A stretch of DNA of 64,000 bases from Lapidilactobacillus dextrinicus DSM 20335 (GTDB lineage: Bacteria > Bacillota > Bacilli > Lactobacillales > Lactobacillaceae). Shown in pieces: positions 21,960 through 30,161 of the stretch. A program made the position numbers and the translations under genes. The notes beneath the pieces were generated by a model. It was not told where the DNA came from, ran no database searches, and saw only the letters and a list, made by a program, of their open reading frames with translations. The DNA is taken from the NCBI RefSeq assembly GCF_001436095.1, contig NZ_AYYK01000004.1:372001-436000 (forward strand). Reading direction: 5' to 3'. Within the stretch, counting starts at the first letter, position 1. Each line of letters begins with the position of its first letter.

Positions 21960-22940
21960 GTGACAATTGCAAATGATGTTCACGAATTAATCAGAACGGC
22001 CGTAGCCAAAGAATATCACGACTTATTTTTTAAGCCCCAATTGGCTGGTTGGCAATTAATTGGACGCAATATTTTAGCAACAACGTTACTTGCTGAATTA
22101 TCACTCGAACAAGGACAAATTATGATTAATTATTTGAAATTCCAAGCGCAAATGGATCTAAGTGAACACCGACGTCCGCAAATTGGCGCATGGCATTATC
22201 AGCAAGATGATTTAAGCATTGACCTACGATTAGCAACAGTTGGCGATTATCTTAATCGTGAATCGCTCGTCGTTAGACTATTAGCACAAGAAACAAAATC
22301 ATGCGCGTTTATTAATCCAGAACGTTATCAAGAATTGCACAAACTACTAAAACGACGTGGATTATTAGTTTTTGCTGGACCAACTGGGTCTGGTAAAACG
22401 ACACTAATGTATCACTTAGCTCAGGAATTAAGTCAACAAGCAACGGTTTTAACGATTGAAGATCCAACCGAGATTGTGGAGCCGCACTTTATCCAACTAC
22501 AAGTCAATGAAGAGGCGCAAATGACTTATCCAGCGCTGTTAAAAATCAGTTTGCGTTTACGGCCGGATGTGCTTGTCATCGGTGAAATTAGAGACCAAGA
22601 AACAGCTGCTATTGCAGTCCAAGCCGCATTAAGTGGTCATTTGGTTTTAGCAACACTGCACGCACGCTCAGCAAGTGGCGTTATTAAGCGACTATTAGAT
22701 CTAGGCGTTCATAATTCATCGCTTACAAACGCACTAACCGCATGTTGCTATCAAAGATTAATTCCCACTACTGCTGACGAAACACTTAAAATTGCCTTAG
22801 ATTTGCTACCGCCCGATCTGATTACTGCCGCCATTAATAAACCCAGCAATGAGTTGCATAATTGGTGGACAGATTTGCAAGCCGCACAAAAAGATGGCAC
22901 TATCACGGAACAAACGCTACAAGATTATCTATGGGGTTAA
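21960..22940 (+). CDS. comGA: Competence pseudopilus assembly ATPase ComGA
   Basis: 326 residues from GTG 21960, directly after AAGGAGGTGAAAAT. It is a GspE/PilB-type hexameric ATPase at the cytoplasmic face of the competence pseudopilus. Visible motifs are Walker A GPTGSGKTTL (residues about 138-147), the Asp box (VLTIEDPTEIVE), Walker B (RPDVLVIGEIRD) and the His box (GHLVLATLHARSA). It lacks the large N-terminal domain of PilB, as usual for ComGA. First gene of the seven-gene comG operon; its start fits normal translation. Confidence 0.95.
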   Translation: MTIANDVHELIRTAVAKEYHDLFFKPQLAGWQLIGRNILATTLLAELSLEQGQIMINYLKFQAQMDLSEHRRPQIGAWHYQQDDLSIDLRLATVGDYLNRESLVVRLLAQETKSCAFINPERYQELHKLLKRRGLLVFAGPTGSGKTTLMYHLAQELSQQATVLTIEDPTEIVEPHFIQLQVNEEAQMTYPALLKISLRLRPDVLVIGEIRDQETAAIAVQAALSGHLVLATLHARSASGVIKRLLDLGVHNSSLTNALTACCYQRLIPTTADETLKIALDLLPPDLITAAINKPSNELHNWWTDLQAAQKDGTITEQTLQDYLWG

Positions 22941-23922
22941 GTATCAGTTCAAAAAGTTAAAACCAGAACAGACGATTGAACTACTAGAACTTAGTGGTCA
23001 ATTATTAAATAATGGCTATCCAGCACAGGATATTATCGTGTTTGCCGAACGGTTAATGATTATTTCTCATGTTCAAGCAACCATCATGCAAGAAGCATTA
23101 AATAACGGCTCTAGCTTAGCCCAGACACTGGCCACTATTATTGACCAACCTAACTTAATCATGCAGCTTGAAATTGCCGATCAGCACGGTGATCTGGCGG
23201 CTTGTTGTCAAGATAACGCGCTCTTTTTACGGGAACAGCGTAAGCAAGTAAAACAATTGCGCAGTTTAATGGCCTATCCAATCGTTTTACTCATCATGAT
23301 GAGCGGCTTAGTTATCTTTATTCAATTAGTGCTAAAACCACAATTGCAAAGTCTATTACCAGCAAATCAACGCTCAAATTCACTGATGTGGCCTGTGATT
23401 TTAATAGTTAGTGTGGTAGTCATTCTTTTAATTGTCAGTCGACTAATTTCTCGTAAAAAATGGCGTTATCTCGTATTACAACTTCCAGTATTAAAAAGAG
23501 TCTTTCGTGCTTACTATAACTTTATCTTATTTACAGACCTCGCCCATTTACTAGGCAGCGGACTCTCACTTCAAGAGATTCTTACTTTTATGACAAGCTT
23601 TAATAATCAGTCACTGCAAACATTCATCGCCCAAAATGTTACGCAACAGCTAAAACAGGGCGCAACCTTAACTAATATCATTGAACAAGATCCCCTACTC
23701 CCCCAAGAATTAGAACTTTTATTGGCTAAAGGCGATACTAAAGCATTTAAAACATTAGAATTGAATGTTTTAGCGCAGCGAAACTTTGCAGAACTGGAGC
23801 GCCAACTGAAAACACTGATTGAACAAGTTCAACCCCTATTATTTATCGTGATTGCCTTGATTATCGGTGCCCTTTATTTACAAATTTTGATGCCAATTTA
23901 CGACATTATGAAAGGAATTTAA
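22894..23922 (+). CDS. comGB: Competence pseudopilus membrane platform protein ComGB
   Basis: 342 residues if begun at ATG 22894, which overlaps comGA by 47 bases; no strong ribosome binding site is seen and the true N terminus probably lies near QFKKLKPEQTIELLELSG. It is a GspF/PilC-type protein with two cytoplasmic helical domains and three membrane segments: about LRSLMAYPIVLLIMMSGLVIF, WPVILIVSVVVILLIV and the C-terminal PLLFIVIALIIGALYLQIL. It anchors ComGA and the pseudopilins in the membrane. Length matches the family. Confidence 0.92.
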   Translation: MALSRNKRYKIIYGVKYQFKKLKPEQTIELLELSGQLLNNGYPAQDIIVFAERLMIISHVQATIMQEALNNGSSLAQTLATIIDQPNLIMQLEIADQHGDLAACCQDNALFLREQRKQVKQLRSLMAYPIVLLIMMSGLVIFIQLVLKPQLQSLLPANQRSNSLMWPVILIVSVVVILLIVSRLISRKKWRYLVLQLPVLKRVFRAYYNFILFTDLAHLLGSGLSLQEILTFMTSFNNQSLQTFIAQNVTQQLKQGATLTNIIEQDPLLPQELELLLAKGDTKAFKTLELNVLAQRNFAELERQLKTLIEQVQPLLFIVIALIIGALYLQILMPIYDIMKGI

Positions 23923-23924
23923 CC

Positions 23925-24224
23925 ATGAAATTTTTATCAACACATTCTAAAAAACGCAGCGCTTTTACCTTAATTGAAATGAGTCTAGTTTTACTTATTA
24001 TTGCAATGCTCTTAATCGTCATGCTACCCAATTTAAATCAGCAAAAAGGCTCTGCACAAAAGAGTGTTGACGCAGCCTTTGCCAAAAATATGGAAACTCA
24101 AGTCATGCTTTATGAAAGTGAGAATGGTCAACCTACTTCTTGGGGTGATTTGCAAAACAGTGGTTATATCACCAAAGAACAGGCAGATAAAGCTAACAAA
24201 ATGGAACTTGAAATCGCCAAATAG
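23925..24224 (+). CDS. comGC: Major competence pseudopilin ComGC
   Basis: 99 residues. A short basic leader ends before SAFTLIEMSLVLLIIAMLLIVMLPNL, the type IV prepilin motif: cleavage by ComC is expected just before the Phe, with Glu five positions on. The rest (KSVDAAFAKNMETQVMLYESENGQPTSWGDLQNSGYI) is the small globular head typical of ComGC. It builds the pseudopilus used for DNA uptake. ATG two bases after comGB's stop. Confidence 0.95.
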   Translation: MKFLSTHSKKRSAFTLIEMSLVLLIIAMLLIVMLPNLNQQKGSAQKSVDAAFAKNMETQVMLYESENGQPTSWGDLQNSGYITKEQADKANKMELEIAK

Positions 24225-24665
24225 ATGACCAAAAGAATTTTACTACCAGCTTTTACTTTAATCGAAATGACATTAACTTTATTTATATTATCTAGCTTGC
24301 TGTTGATTGGTAGCCACTATTATCGAACACCCTCCCCAAAGCTCAGTGAAGAGTTGGCCGTTCTTGCTTATAAACGAGCCTGGGATAGTGCCGTTAATTA
24401 TAGTGTTACTCACCAAACTGTTGTCTATGTGAAATATAATCCTGATAAAACGGTCTGTTTTGAAACACAAAAGTGTAACTGGCAGCGAGTTGTTCAGTTT
24501 CCTGATTCAATTACCTTTGGCAGTAATGCAACCTTTTTAGCATCAATTGTTGATGGTAAATCCAAAAAGCCGATGACCATTGTCTTTCTAAATAATCGTG
24601 GTGGTGATTATAAACTAACAGCACAACTATATTGGGGGCGCTTAAATGTCAAATCTGCATCGTAG
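24225..24665 (+). CDS. comGD: Minor competence pseudopilin ComGD
   Basis: 146 residues, with the ATG immediately after the comGC stop codon. The N-terminal LPAFTLIEMTLTLFILSSLLLIGSHYY carries the prepilin cleavage site and membrane helix. The remainder is strand-rich (TVVYVKYNPDKTVCFETQKCNW) and contains two cysteines that could form a disulfide. It is a minor component of the ComG pseudopilus. Confidence 0.92.
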   Translation: MTKRILLPAFTLIEMTLTLFILSSLLLIGSHYYRTPSPKLSEELAVLAYKRAWDSAVNYSVTHQTVVYVKYNPDKTVCFETQKCNWQRVVQFPDSITFGSNATFLASIVDGKSKKPMTIVFLNNRGGDYKLTAQLYWGRLNVKSAS

Positions 24666-24846
24666 AAATGGTTTTATCCTCGTAGAAAGCATGTTCTGTC
24701 TTTTAAGTTTATCTGCAGTCAGTTTGGCACTAGCCCAAACAATCATTAGTGGTGAAAAATCGGTCCAAATCTCCCAAGACAAGTTAGTGGAAGTCCGACA
24801 AGAAAATCTCCAACTAAAAGAGAGAGTGGCAGCTAATGAAGCGTAA
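24646..24846 (+). CDS. comGE: Minor competence pseudopilin ComGE
   Basis: 66 residues overlapping comGD by 20 bases. The NGFILVESMFCLLSLSAVSLALAQTII helix after a basic leader is a prepilin-like N terminus (FILVE instead of FTLIE). The C-terminal half is a short charged helix. Shorter than Bacillus ComGE (about 115) but typical of lactobacilli. Assigned by position and N-terminal helix. Confidence 0.8.
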   Translation: MSNLHRRNGFILVESMFCLLSLSAVSLALAQTIISGEKSVQISQDKLVEVRQENLQLKERVAANEA

Positions 24847-25342
24847 ACGTACCGGCTTCACCTTAATTGAAACTGTTTTTAGCGTATTCATTCTACTATT
24901 AATTTGTCAGTTAGCCGTATGTTCATTAAAAACAGGCTTAACTATGACTAACAAGATGACCAAACTCAAGGAGGATCCCGGGATACCTGCCATTCAACTC
25001 GAGGAATTTTTAAAACAGGCGGATTTACAAACAGAGCATTCTAATTCAAAAAAATTAAGCGTTAAGCATCATAATGGTAAAACTTATAACTTGAACAAAA
25101 AATATGGTAGTGGTGGTTTTAATTTAGTTTTTGGTAACGAATCTGGTCTCGGTTACATGCCCTTATTTTATCAGATTCGAACAGTTGAATTTGCTTATCA
25201 ACAGCCACTACTAACTTGTACCCTTGAAACAATGAACCACGAGCAAAACACTTACGGATTCTTAATTAATCCCGTATCTGAAAAGGACAAAACAGATGTC
25301 AGCAAGCAACAAAAACATAAAAAAACAGCACCCAACGAGTAG
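24836..25342 (+). CDS. comGF: Minor competence pseudopilin ComGF
   Basis: 168 residues. The leader MKRKRTGFTLIETVFSVFILLLICQLAV has the GFTLIE prepilin processing motif and membrane helix. The downstream domain (AIQLEEFLKQADLQTEHSN ... YGSGGFNLVFGNESGLGYMPLFYQIRTVEFAYQQ) matches the ComGF family. The extension to TAPNE at the end overlaps the next gene. Intact frame. Confidence 0.9.
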   Translation: MKRKRTGFTLIETVFSVFILLLICQLAVCSLKTGLTMTNKMTKLKEDPGIPAIQLEEFLKQADLQTEHSNSKKLSVKHHNGKTYNLNKKYGSGGFNLVFGNESGLGYMPLFYQIRTVEFAYQQPLLTCTLETMNHEQNTYGFLINPVSEKDKTDVSKQQKHKKTAPNE

Positions 25343-25526
25343 CAACTCCCAGACTAGTCAGCAACAAGCTCAAGGTAGCATTACGCTGTTAACCTTAATG
25401 ATCATGACGTTTTGTGTATTGATTATTGGTTACGCACATAGCTATTACCGGCAGCAAAATGATAATCTGCAGAATCAATATTTTTATTACCAACATCAGA
25501 ACAAGGAGTTAAAAAAATTGCTCTGA
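25296..25526 (+). CDS. comGG: ComGG-like competence protein
   Basis: 76 residues, overlapping comGF by 47 bases. A polar basic N terminus is followed by ITLLTLMIMTFCVLIIGYAHSYY, one membrane helix, and a Gln/Asn-rich tail. In Bacillus ComGG is a prepilin-like protein without a canonical cleavage site, and this matches in position and plan. The sequence is poorly conserved, so the name rests on gene order. Confidence 0.72.
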   Translation: MSASNKNIKKQHPTSSNSQTSQQQAQGSITLLTLMIMTFCVLIIGYAHSYYRQQNDNLQNQYFYYQHQNKELKKLL

Positions 25527-25533
25527 AACAAAA

Positions 25534-25560
25534 AAGGATTGAGACAATGTCTCAATCCTT
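25534..25560 (-). terminator. Terminator between comG and yebC
   Basis: AAGGATTGAGA and TCTCAATCCTT pair with a 5-base loop. The minus-strand copy is followed by TTTTTTG, so it mainly ends yebC; rightward comG transcripts may also stop here, without a clear T-run. Confidence 0.75.
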
Positions 25561-25575
25561 CATACATAAACTAAA

Positions 25576-26310
25576 TTAGTCTTCGTCTGGTAATTCGCCA
25601 GCATGGTAAACATTTTGAATATCATCATCATCTTCAAGAAGATCAATCATGCGTTCAAATTGTTCAACTTTGTCTGCAGGAACAGGCGTTGTGTTTTCAG
25701 GAACCATTGTCAATTCTGAACTTGCAAATTGATAACCCTTTTCCTGAAGAGAATCACGAACTGCTGTGAAATCTTTAGGATCAGTATAGATCTCAAAAGC
25801 TTCATCAGAAGTTTGTAAGTCATCAGCACCAGCATCCATGACATCTTCTAGCATTTGATCTTCGTCAGCATCTGTTGTTGTCCGGTCAATTGCAAAATAA
25901 CCACGACGATCAAACATATAGCTAACTGAACCAGTGGCACCTAAATTACCGCCATTACGAGTAAAGGCAACTCGAACACTTGATGCGGTCCGGTTCTTGT
26001 TATCAGTTAAACCTTCAACTAAAACAGCAACACCGCCTGGTGCATAGCCTTCATAAGTAACTTCTTCGTAACTTTCACCATCGCTACCTTGCGCTTTTTT
26101 GATGGCGCGTTCAATATTGTCTTTAGGCATATTGGCAGCGCGTGCTTTATCCATCACCAAGCGTAATGAAGCGTTGTTTGCGGGATCAGGATCACCACTC
26201 TTTGCAGCCATGTATAGTTCACGGGATAATTTTTGGAAAATTTTACCGCGTTTAGCATCTTGTGCATTTTTACGGCCTTGGATATTATGCCATTTTGAAT
26301 GTCCTGACAT
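25576..26310 (-). CDS. yebC: YebC/PmpR-family transcription or translation factor
   Basis: 244 residues, full family length. The [32 protein letters not shown] start, the [12 protein letters not shown] helix, [18 protein letters not shown] and [21 protein letters not shown] are universal landmarks of YebC. Members have been described as DNA-binding regulators and, more recently, as ribosome-associated factors that ease proline-rich translation; which applies here cannot be told. ATG 26308-26310 follows GAAGGAGAAGCG. Confidence 0.96.
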   Translation of the reverse strand: MSGHSKWHNIQGRKNAQDAKRGKIFQKLSRELYMAAKSGDPDPANNASLRLVMDKARAANMPKDNIERAIKKAQGSDGESYEEVTYEGYAPGGVAVLVEGLTDNKNRTASSVRVAFTRNGGNLGATGSVSYMFDRRGYFAIDRTTTDADEDQMLEDVMDAGADDLQTSDEAFEIYTDPKDFTAVRDSLQEKGYQFASSELTMVPENTTPVPADKVEQFERMIDLLEDDDDIQNVYHAGELPDED

Positions 26311-26422
26311 TCGCTTCTCCTTCTTTCATTAACAAACTTGGTTAAAACCGTTATTAATCATATCAAAATCAGACTGTCAGCGCAAGCCTAGCTGGGCAAT
26401 CCATCAATCTTTAGCGTCATTT

Positions 26423-26944
26423 TTATTTTGCAGCCAACAGTTTTTTCTTGTTGGCTTTAGCTTCTAAAATAATCATAACAATCGTCGCGATAATGACACC
26501 ACATAATGCCCCAGTGGCATCTAACATCACATCTTGGATCATTGGCGTGCGATCACCGGTTAACAACTGGTGAAATTCGTCAAATGCTGCATAACCCGTA
26601 CAACTTAACCAGATTAACACTGCTCTAAACCACTTATTGGGAACTTTACTAGTGAAACCCCAATATGCAAATAAACCTAACAAAAAATTACTACCAAAAT
26701 GTGCTAACTTACGCAGTAAAAATTCAATCATACCAACTAAGCCTTCTGTTTCAACAGAATAAATATTGCCAGCATAATTAATTTTAACCGGATCTAACCA
26801 ACGATGTAGCCAATTTAAGTTTAATCGCCCTAATTCAGGTGTTACCGTTTGTTGATGGTAAGTCATTGATGAGCTAATAAAAATTAAAATCATTATCATT
26901 ATTGCTAAACCAAAATAAATTCGTTCCCATTTACGACTCATCAT
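26423..26944 (-). CDS. VanZ-like membrane protein
   Basis: 173 residues. Four hydrophobic segments are seen: about 10-26 (FGLAIMIMILIFISSS), 85-98 (FLLGLFAYWGF), 107-119 (AVLIWLSCTGYAAF) and 142-162 (ATGALCGVIIATIVMIIL). The signature RKLAHFGSNFLLG and AAFDEFHQLLTGDRTPMIQDVMLDATGA is that of VanZ-like proteins, where the Asp-Glu-His and Asp residues are conserved. VanZ gives low-level teicoplanin resistance in enterococci; chromosomal relatives have unknown roles. Two ATGs at the start; the second has better spacing from GAGGAGG. Confidence 0.88.
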   Translation of the reverse strand: MMSRKWERIYFGLAIMIMILIFISSSMTYHQQTVTPELGRLNLNWLHRWLDPVKINYAGNIYSVETEGLVGMIEFLLRKLAHFGSNFLLGLFAYWGFTSKVPNKWFRAVLIWLSCTGYAAFDEFHQLLTGDRTPMIQDVMLDATGALCGVIIATIVMIILEAKANKKKLLAAK

Positions 26945-27019
26945 AACCTCCTCAGCTTTATTTTAAAAATAGTTCATAGTTTAATTCTAGCATATTGAAG
27001 ATAACACTTAAAAGTAGCC

Positions 27020-27727
27020 CTAATAGTCCCGTTCCAAATCAAAAATGACCGGTTGATTCACTGTAATTGTAGCCGGTGTTACTTGACAGTCATAAGCTAA
27101 AACTTGGACCCCAGCTGCTTGCGCTAACCGAATAGCTGTTGCTAGTTCCGGCTGCAGTTTGGTATTAATCGTCATGGCGTGCATGCCTGTCATTTGAACA
27201 ATGAACAATAAAAAAGCATGATAGCCATTATTTTGCGCCTCACGTAAAGTTTGCACATGTTTGAGGCCTCGGGTTGTCACGGCATCCGGAAAAGCCGCCA
27301 AGCCGTTTGCTTCAAGCGTTACTCCTTTCACTTCAACAAAAAAGGGGCTGTCATCCATTAGCGTACCAGCAATATCCAAACGTGAATTCAGATAAACAAC
27401 TTCACGGTGAACAGATTTCACCGGTGGCACATTTGGCAAACTGATCAGACCGCTTTTTAACGCCGTCGCTGCAAGATCGTTGGGTATTTGCGAATCAATA
27501 TTAATCCAATTTCCATTTTTATTGACTGCGATTAAATCATAAGCAGTTTTGCGATTGGGGTTACGACTATGGGTCAAGGCCACGGTTACACCAGAAATTA
27601 ATAATTCTCGACATTTACCAGTATTTTTAACATGTACAATCACCTGCTGATCGGCAAGCTGACAAATCGCAACGAAGCGATTAGGTCGTTGACAAAAGGT
27701 CGCTAAACTAACTTCAGGATATTCCAT
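27020..27727 (-). CDS. sfsA: SfsA family protein
   Basis: 235 residues. The family signatures FVAICQLADQQVIVHVKNTGKCRELL at the N terminus, SRNPNRKTAYDLIAV, SRLDIAGTL, PFFVEVKGVTLE and the AFPDAVTTRGLKHVQTL segment are all present. The central region has the PD-(D/E)xK nuclease-like fold of SfsA, historically linked to maltose gene expression in E. coli and with nuclease activity suggested. It lies one base from the HAD gene, suggesting a shared transcript. Confidence 0.93.
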   Translation of the reverse strand: MEYPEVSLATFCQRPNRFVAICQLADQQVIVHVKNTGKCRELLISGVTVALTHSRNPNRKTAYDLIAVNKNGNWINIDSQIPNDLAATALKSGLISLPNVPPVKSVHREVVYLNSRLDIAGTLMDDSPFFVEVKGVTLEANGLAAFPDAVTTRGLKHVQTLREAQNNGYHAFLLFIVQMTGMHAMTINTKLQPELATAIRLAQAAGVQVLAYDCQVTPATITVNQPVIFDLERDY

Positions 27728-28534
27728 TTAATTACCCAGAACTTTCGTTAGTGCTTGAGCTACACCGCCGTCATCATTAGTACCCGTTACAAATTTGGCG
27801 ACTGCTTTAACATCATCGATAGCGTTACCCATTGCCACAGGCAGGCCGACATAATTTAACATTGATAAATCATTGCGTTGATCACCAATTGCCATTATTT
27901 CGTCAGCTTTAATATCTAGCGCGTTTGCTAATTTTTGCAGACCATTTGCCTTAGTAGCGGCTTTAGGTGCGACATCAATGTAACCACGATCCGATAACAA
28001 GAAGTTATAGCGATCCTGCATTGATGATGGTATCTCCTCAACAAAGCGCTCAATTTTGGCTGGATCATCAATATACATACACTTAGGAATCAATAAATCT
28101 TGTGGCAGTTCGGCTAAACCGCGAATTTTAATTGGTAAATTTAATAAATAGGACTCTGTGCTAACTGTCGTATTAATATTATGATTCGTTGTATAAATTG
28201 CGTCATTATTTTCAATGTCCAAATGAACTTGATACTGATTAGCCAATTGTTCTAATTCAAGATAATCAGAAAAATCAAAAACCGTACTAGACAAAATTTC
28301 ACCAGTCACACTTTGAACTAAAGAACCATTAAAAGCGACCACATATTGATCTGAATCAACCAAGCCTAGGGTTTTGAGTTCTGATTGCAAGCCTGATAAA
28401 GGCCGACCAGTTGTTAAAACCACTTTAACACCACTGGCACTCGCTTTTTTAATCACGGGTATGTTCTGTGGGGCAATAACGTGGTTGGAATTTAACAAGG
28501 TGCCGTCCATATCAATTGCAACTAGTTTAATCAT
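27728..28534 (-). CDS. Cof-type HAD phosphatase
   Basis: 268 residues. HAD motif I is AIDMDGTLL (nucleophile Asp8, acid Asp10), motif II is LTTGRP, motif III Lys lies in AATKANGLQKL, and motif IV is MAIGDQRNDLSML. The C2-type cap sits between about residues 85 and 190. Such YidA/Cof-like enzymes dephosphorylate sugar phosphates or flavin/PLP phosphates; the substrate cannot be read from sequence. A related paralogue is at 47697-48575. Confidence 0.92.
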   Translation of the reverse strand: MIKLVAIDMDGTLLNSNHVIAPQNIPVIKKASASGVKVVLTTGRPLSGLQSELKTLGLVDSDQYVVAFNGSLVQSVTGEILSSTVFDFSDYLELEQLANQYQVHLDIENNDAIYTTNHNINTTVSTESYLLNLPIKIRGLAELPQDLLIPKCMYIDDPAKIERFVEEIPSSMQDRYNFLLSDRGYIDVAPKAATKANGLQKLANALDIKADEIMAIGDQRNDLSMLNYVGLPVAMGNAIDDVKAVAKFVTGTNDDGGVAQALTKVLGN

Positions 28535-28553
28535 TAAAATGACACTCCAATTC

Positions 28554-28600
28554 TAAAAAAATAAAGAACACGTTCATTATAACAAGAACGGTTCTTTTTT
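28554..28600. terminator. Hairpin terminator between GNAT and HAD genes
   Basis: AAGAAC-AC-GTTC ... GAAC-G-GTTCTT is an imperfect stem flanked by A-rich and T-rich runs. It would end the minus-strand transcript of the acetyltransferase before the HAD gene. Confidence 0.5.
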
Positions 28601-28607
28601 GAGTTAA

Positions 28608-29153
28608 CTATGCGTGTTGCCATTCACTTTTTAAAATAGAATAAACATCTAAATCCAACCATTGCTGATTAATCATCTCAGCATGGCGTTCAATGCCATC
28701 ATGATGTAAACCTAGTTTTTGGATAACTTGATTACTGGGCTGATTACCAGTCGCCGCTTTAATCACGATTTTTTCAAGCTGATATTCAGTAAAACCGATT
28801 GCCAATAAGGCTGCAACACTGCGGTGCATAATACCCAAATGTTGAAAATCTTGCCCCAATAAATAACCAATATCTGCTGAATGATTTTCTGAATTAATGG
28901 TATTGAAACTAATATTACCAGCATATTGACCTCGATACCAAATCAACAAATTCAAACTTTTCCCGGAACCAAAATTAGCTAGTGAGGTTTTAATAAAGTC
29001 ACGTTCGGCCTCAACCGACTTCATTTGTTTCACCCACGGTAACCATTTAGCCAAATATTCGCGATCCTTTTGAATTAGGGCAAAAACAGCCTCGGCATCT
29101 TTTAAGCGGGGAATGGCTAATTGCAGTTCAGCATCTACTTGGTAGCAAAACAT
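28608..29153 (-). CDS. RimJ/RimL-type GNAT acetyltransferase
   Basis: 181 residues. It opens LQLAIPRLKDAEAVFALIQKDREYLAKWLPWV, and continues with the acetyl-CoA strand/loop region ADIGYLLGQDFQHLGIMHRSVAALLAIGF and the TGNQPSNQVIQKLGLHHDG helix, typical of RimL-like N-acetyltransferases that modify ribosomal proteins or small amines. The start lies two bases after degV's stop, so it is probably in the degV operon. Substrate unknown. Confidence 0.88.
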   Translation of the reverse strand: MFCYQVDAELQLAIPRLKDAEAVFALIQKDREYLAKWLPWVKQMKSVEAERDFIKTSLANFGSGKSLNLLIWYRGQYAGNISFNTINSENHSADIGYLLGQDFQHLGIMHRSVAALLAIGFTEYQLEKIVIKAATGNQPSNQVIQKLGLHHDGIERHAEMINQQWLDLDVYSILKSEWQHA

Positions 29154-29155
29154 GA

Positions 29156-30031
29156 TTATTTCTCCTTTAATTCACGGCGCCAATCACGCGACCACAATAG
29201 CCCCATGACGCCTTCACCGGTATGAACCCCTAAAGTTGGTCCTAAATGACTTTGAATAATCGTTAGTTGGCTGTCTCGTTCTTGTAATTGAGTTACCCAT
29301 TCTGCAGCCGTTTCAGGCACATTGCCATCAATTACTGTAATTTGTAATGGATAATCAGCTGCAGCTTGAGCCTGATCGAAATCCTTTAGCGCATGAGCAA
29401 AGGCCCGCCGCATTGTGCGTTCTTTACCATCAACAATAATTTTACCCGCTTCATCAAAGGTCAACATAGGTTTGACTTGTAGCAAGTTCCCAATCAAAGC
29501 ACTTGTATTAGAAATCCGTCCTGTCCGTAATAAATGAGATAAATTATCGACGATAAAATCAAGCCCAATCGTTTGTCGCAAATCTGCCAATTTAGGCAAG
29601 ATTTCTGCTGCATGCTCACCTTGTTCGACCAAATAAGCTGCATAACGAACTAAATCAGCCTCACCTGCACTAGCGATCTTAGTATCAAAAGGATAAACCT
29701 TAATATTGGTAACAGTTGGTGCATAAGCACAAAGATTCTCATAAAAAGTCGTGATACCACTAGATAAATTAATACATATCACTTCATCATAGCCAGCTGT
29801 ACTTAGCTGATCAAACGCTTCTTGCATTTGGTGCATGGTAATCTGTGCCGTAGTTGGCAATTGTTCTTCATCATGTAATCGGCGGTAAAATTCAGGTGCA
29901 GTTATGGTGACATTTTCTAAATATTCTTGATCACCAAAAATAACCGTGATTGGTAACATGATAACATTCATCGCCTCTGCTTCAGCAGGCGTAAAAGAGG
30001 AAGCACTATCTGTTAATACAGCCGTTTTCAT
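29156..30031 (-). CDS. DegV family fatty-acid binding protein
   Basis: 291 residues. Family landmarks are TAVLTDSASSFTPAEAEAM, the INLSSGITTFYENL loop with the fatty-acid-binding serine, VYPFDTKIASAGEADLVRYAA, DFIVDNLSHLLRTGRIS and the closing LGPTLGVHTGEGVMGL. DegV/FakB-type proteins bind fatty acids and present them to the kinase FakA for incorporation into lipids. No fakA gene is nearby. ATG 30029-30031 follows GGGAGAAAACAAA. Confidence 0.93.
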   Translation of the reverse strand: MKTAVLTDSASSFTPAEAEAMNVIMLPITVIFGDQEYLENVTITAPEFYRRLHDEEQLPTTAQITMHQMQEAFDQLSTAGYDEVICINLSSGITTFYENLCAYAPTVTNIKVYPFDTKIASAGEADLVRYAAYLVEQGEHAAEILPKLADLRQTIGLDFIVDNLSHLLRTGRISNTSALIGNLLQVKPMLTFDEAGKIIVDGKERTMRRAFAHALKDFDQAQAAADYPLQITVIDGNVPETAAEWVTQLQERDSQLTIIQSHLGPTLGVHTGEGVMGLLWSRDWRRELKEK

Positions 30032-30161
30032 GTTTGTTTTCTCCCAGCATCTATCTTAATGTTTATGTTCATTTTACTGGATTACTTTAAAAAGTACAGT
30101 GTATTAACAAAAATAAGCAGTAAGCAGCCCTAAATTAACGAGTCAATTATTAAACTTAACG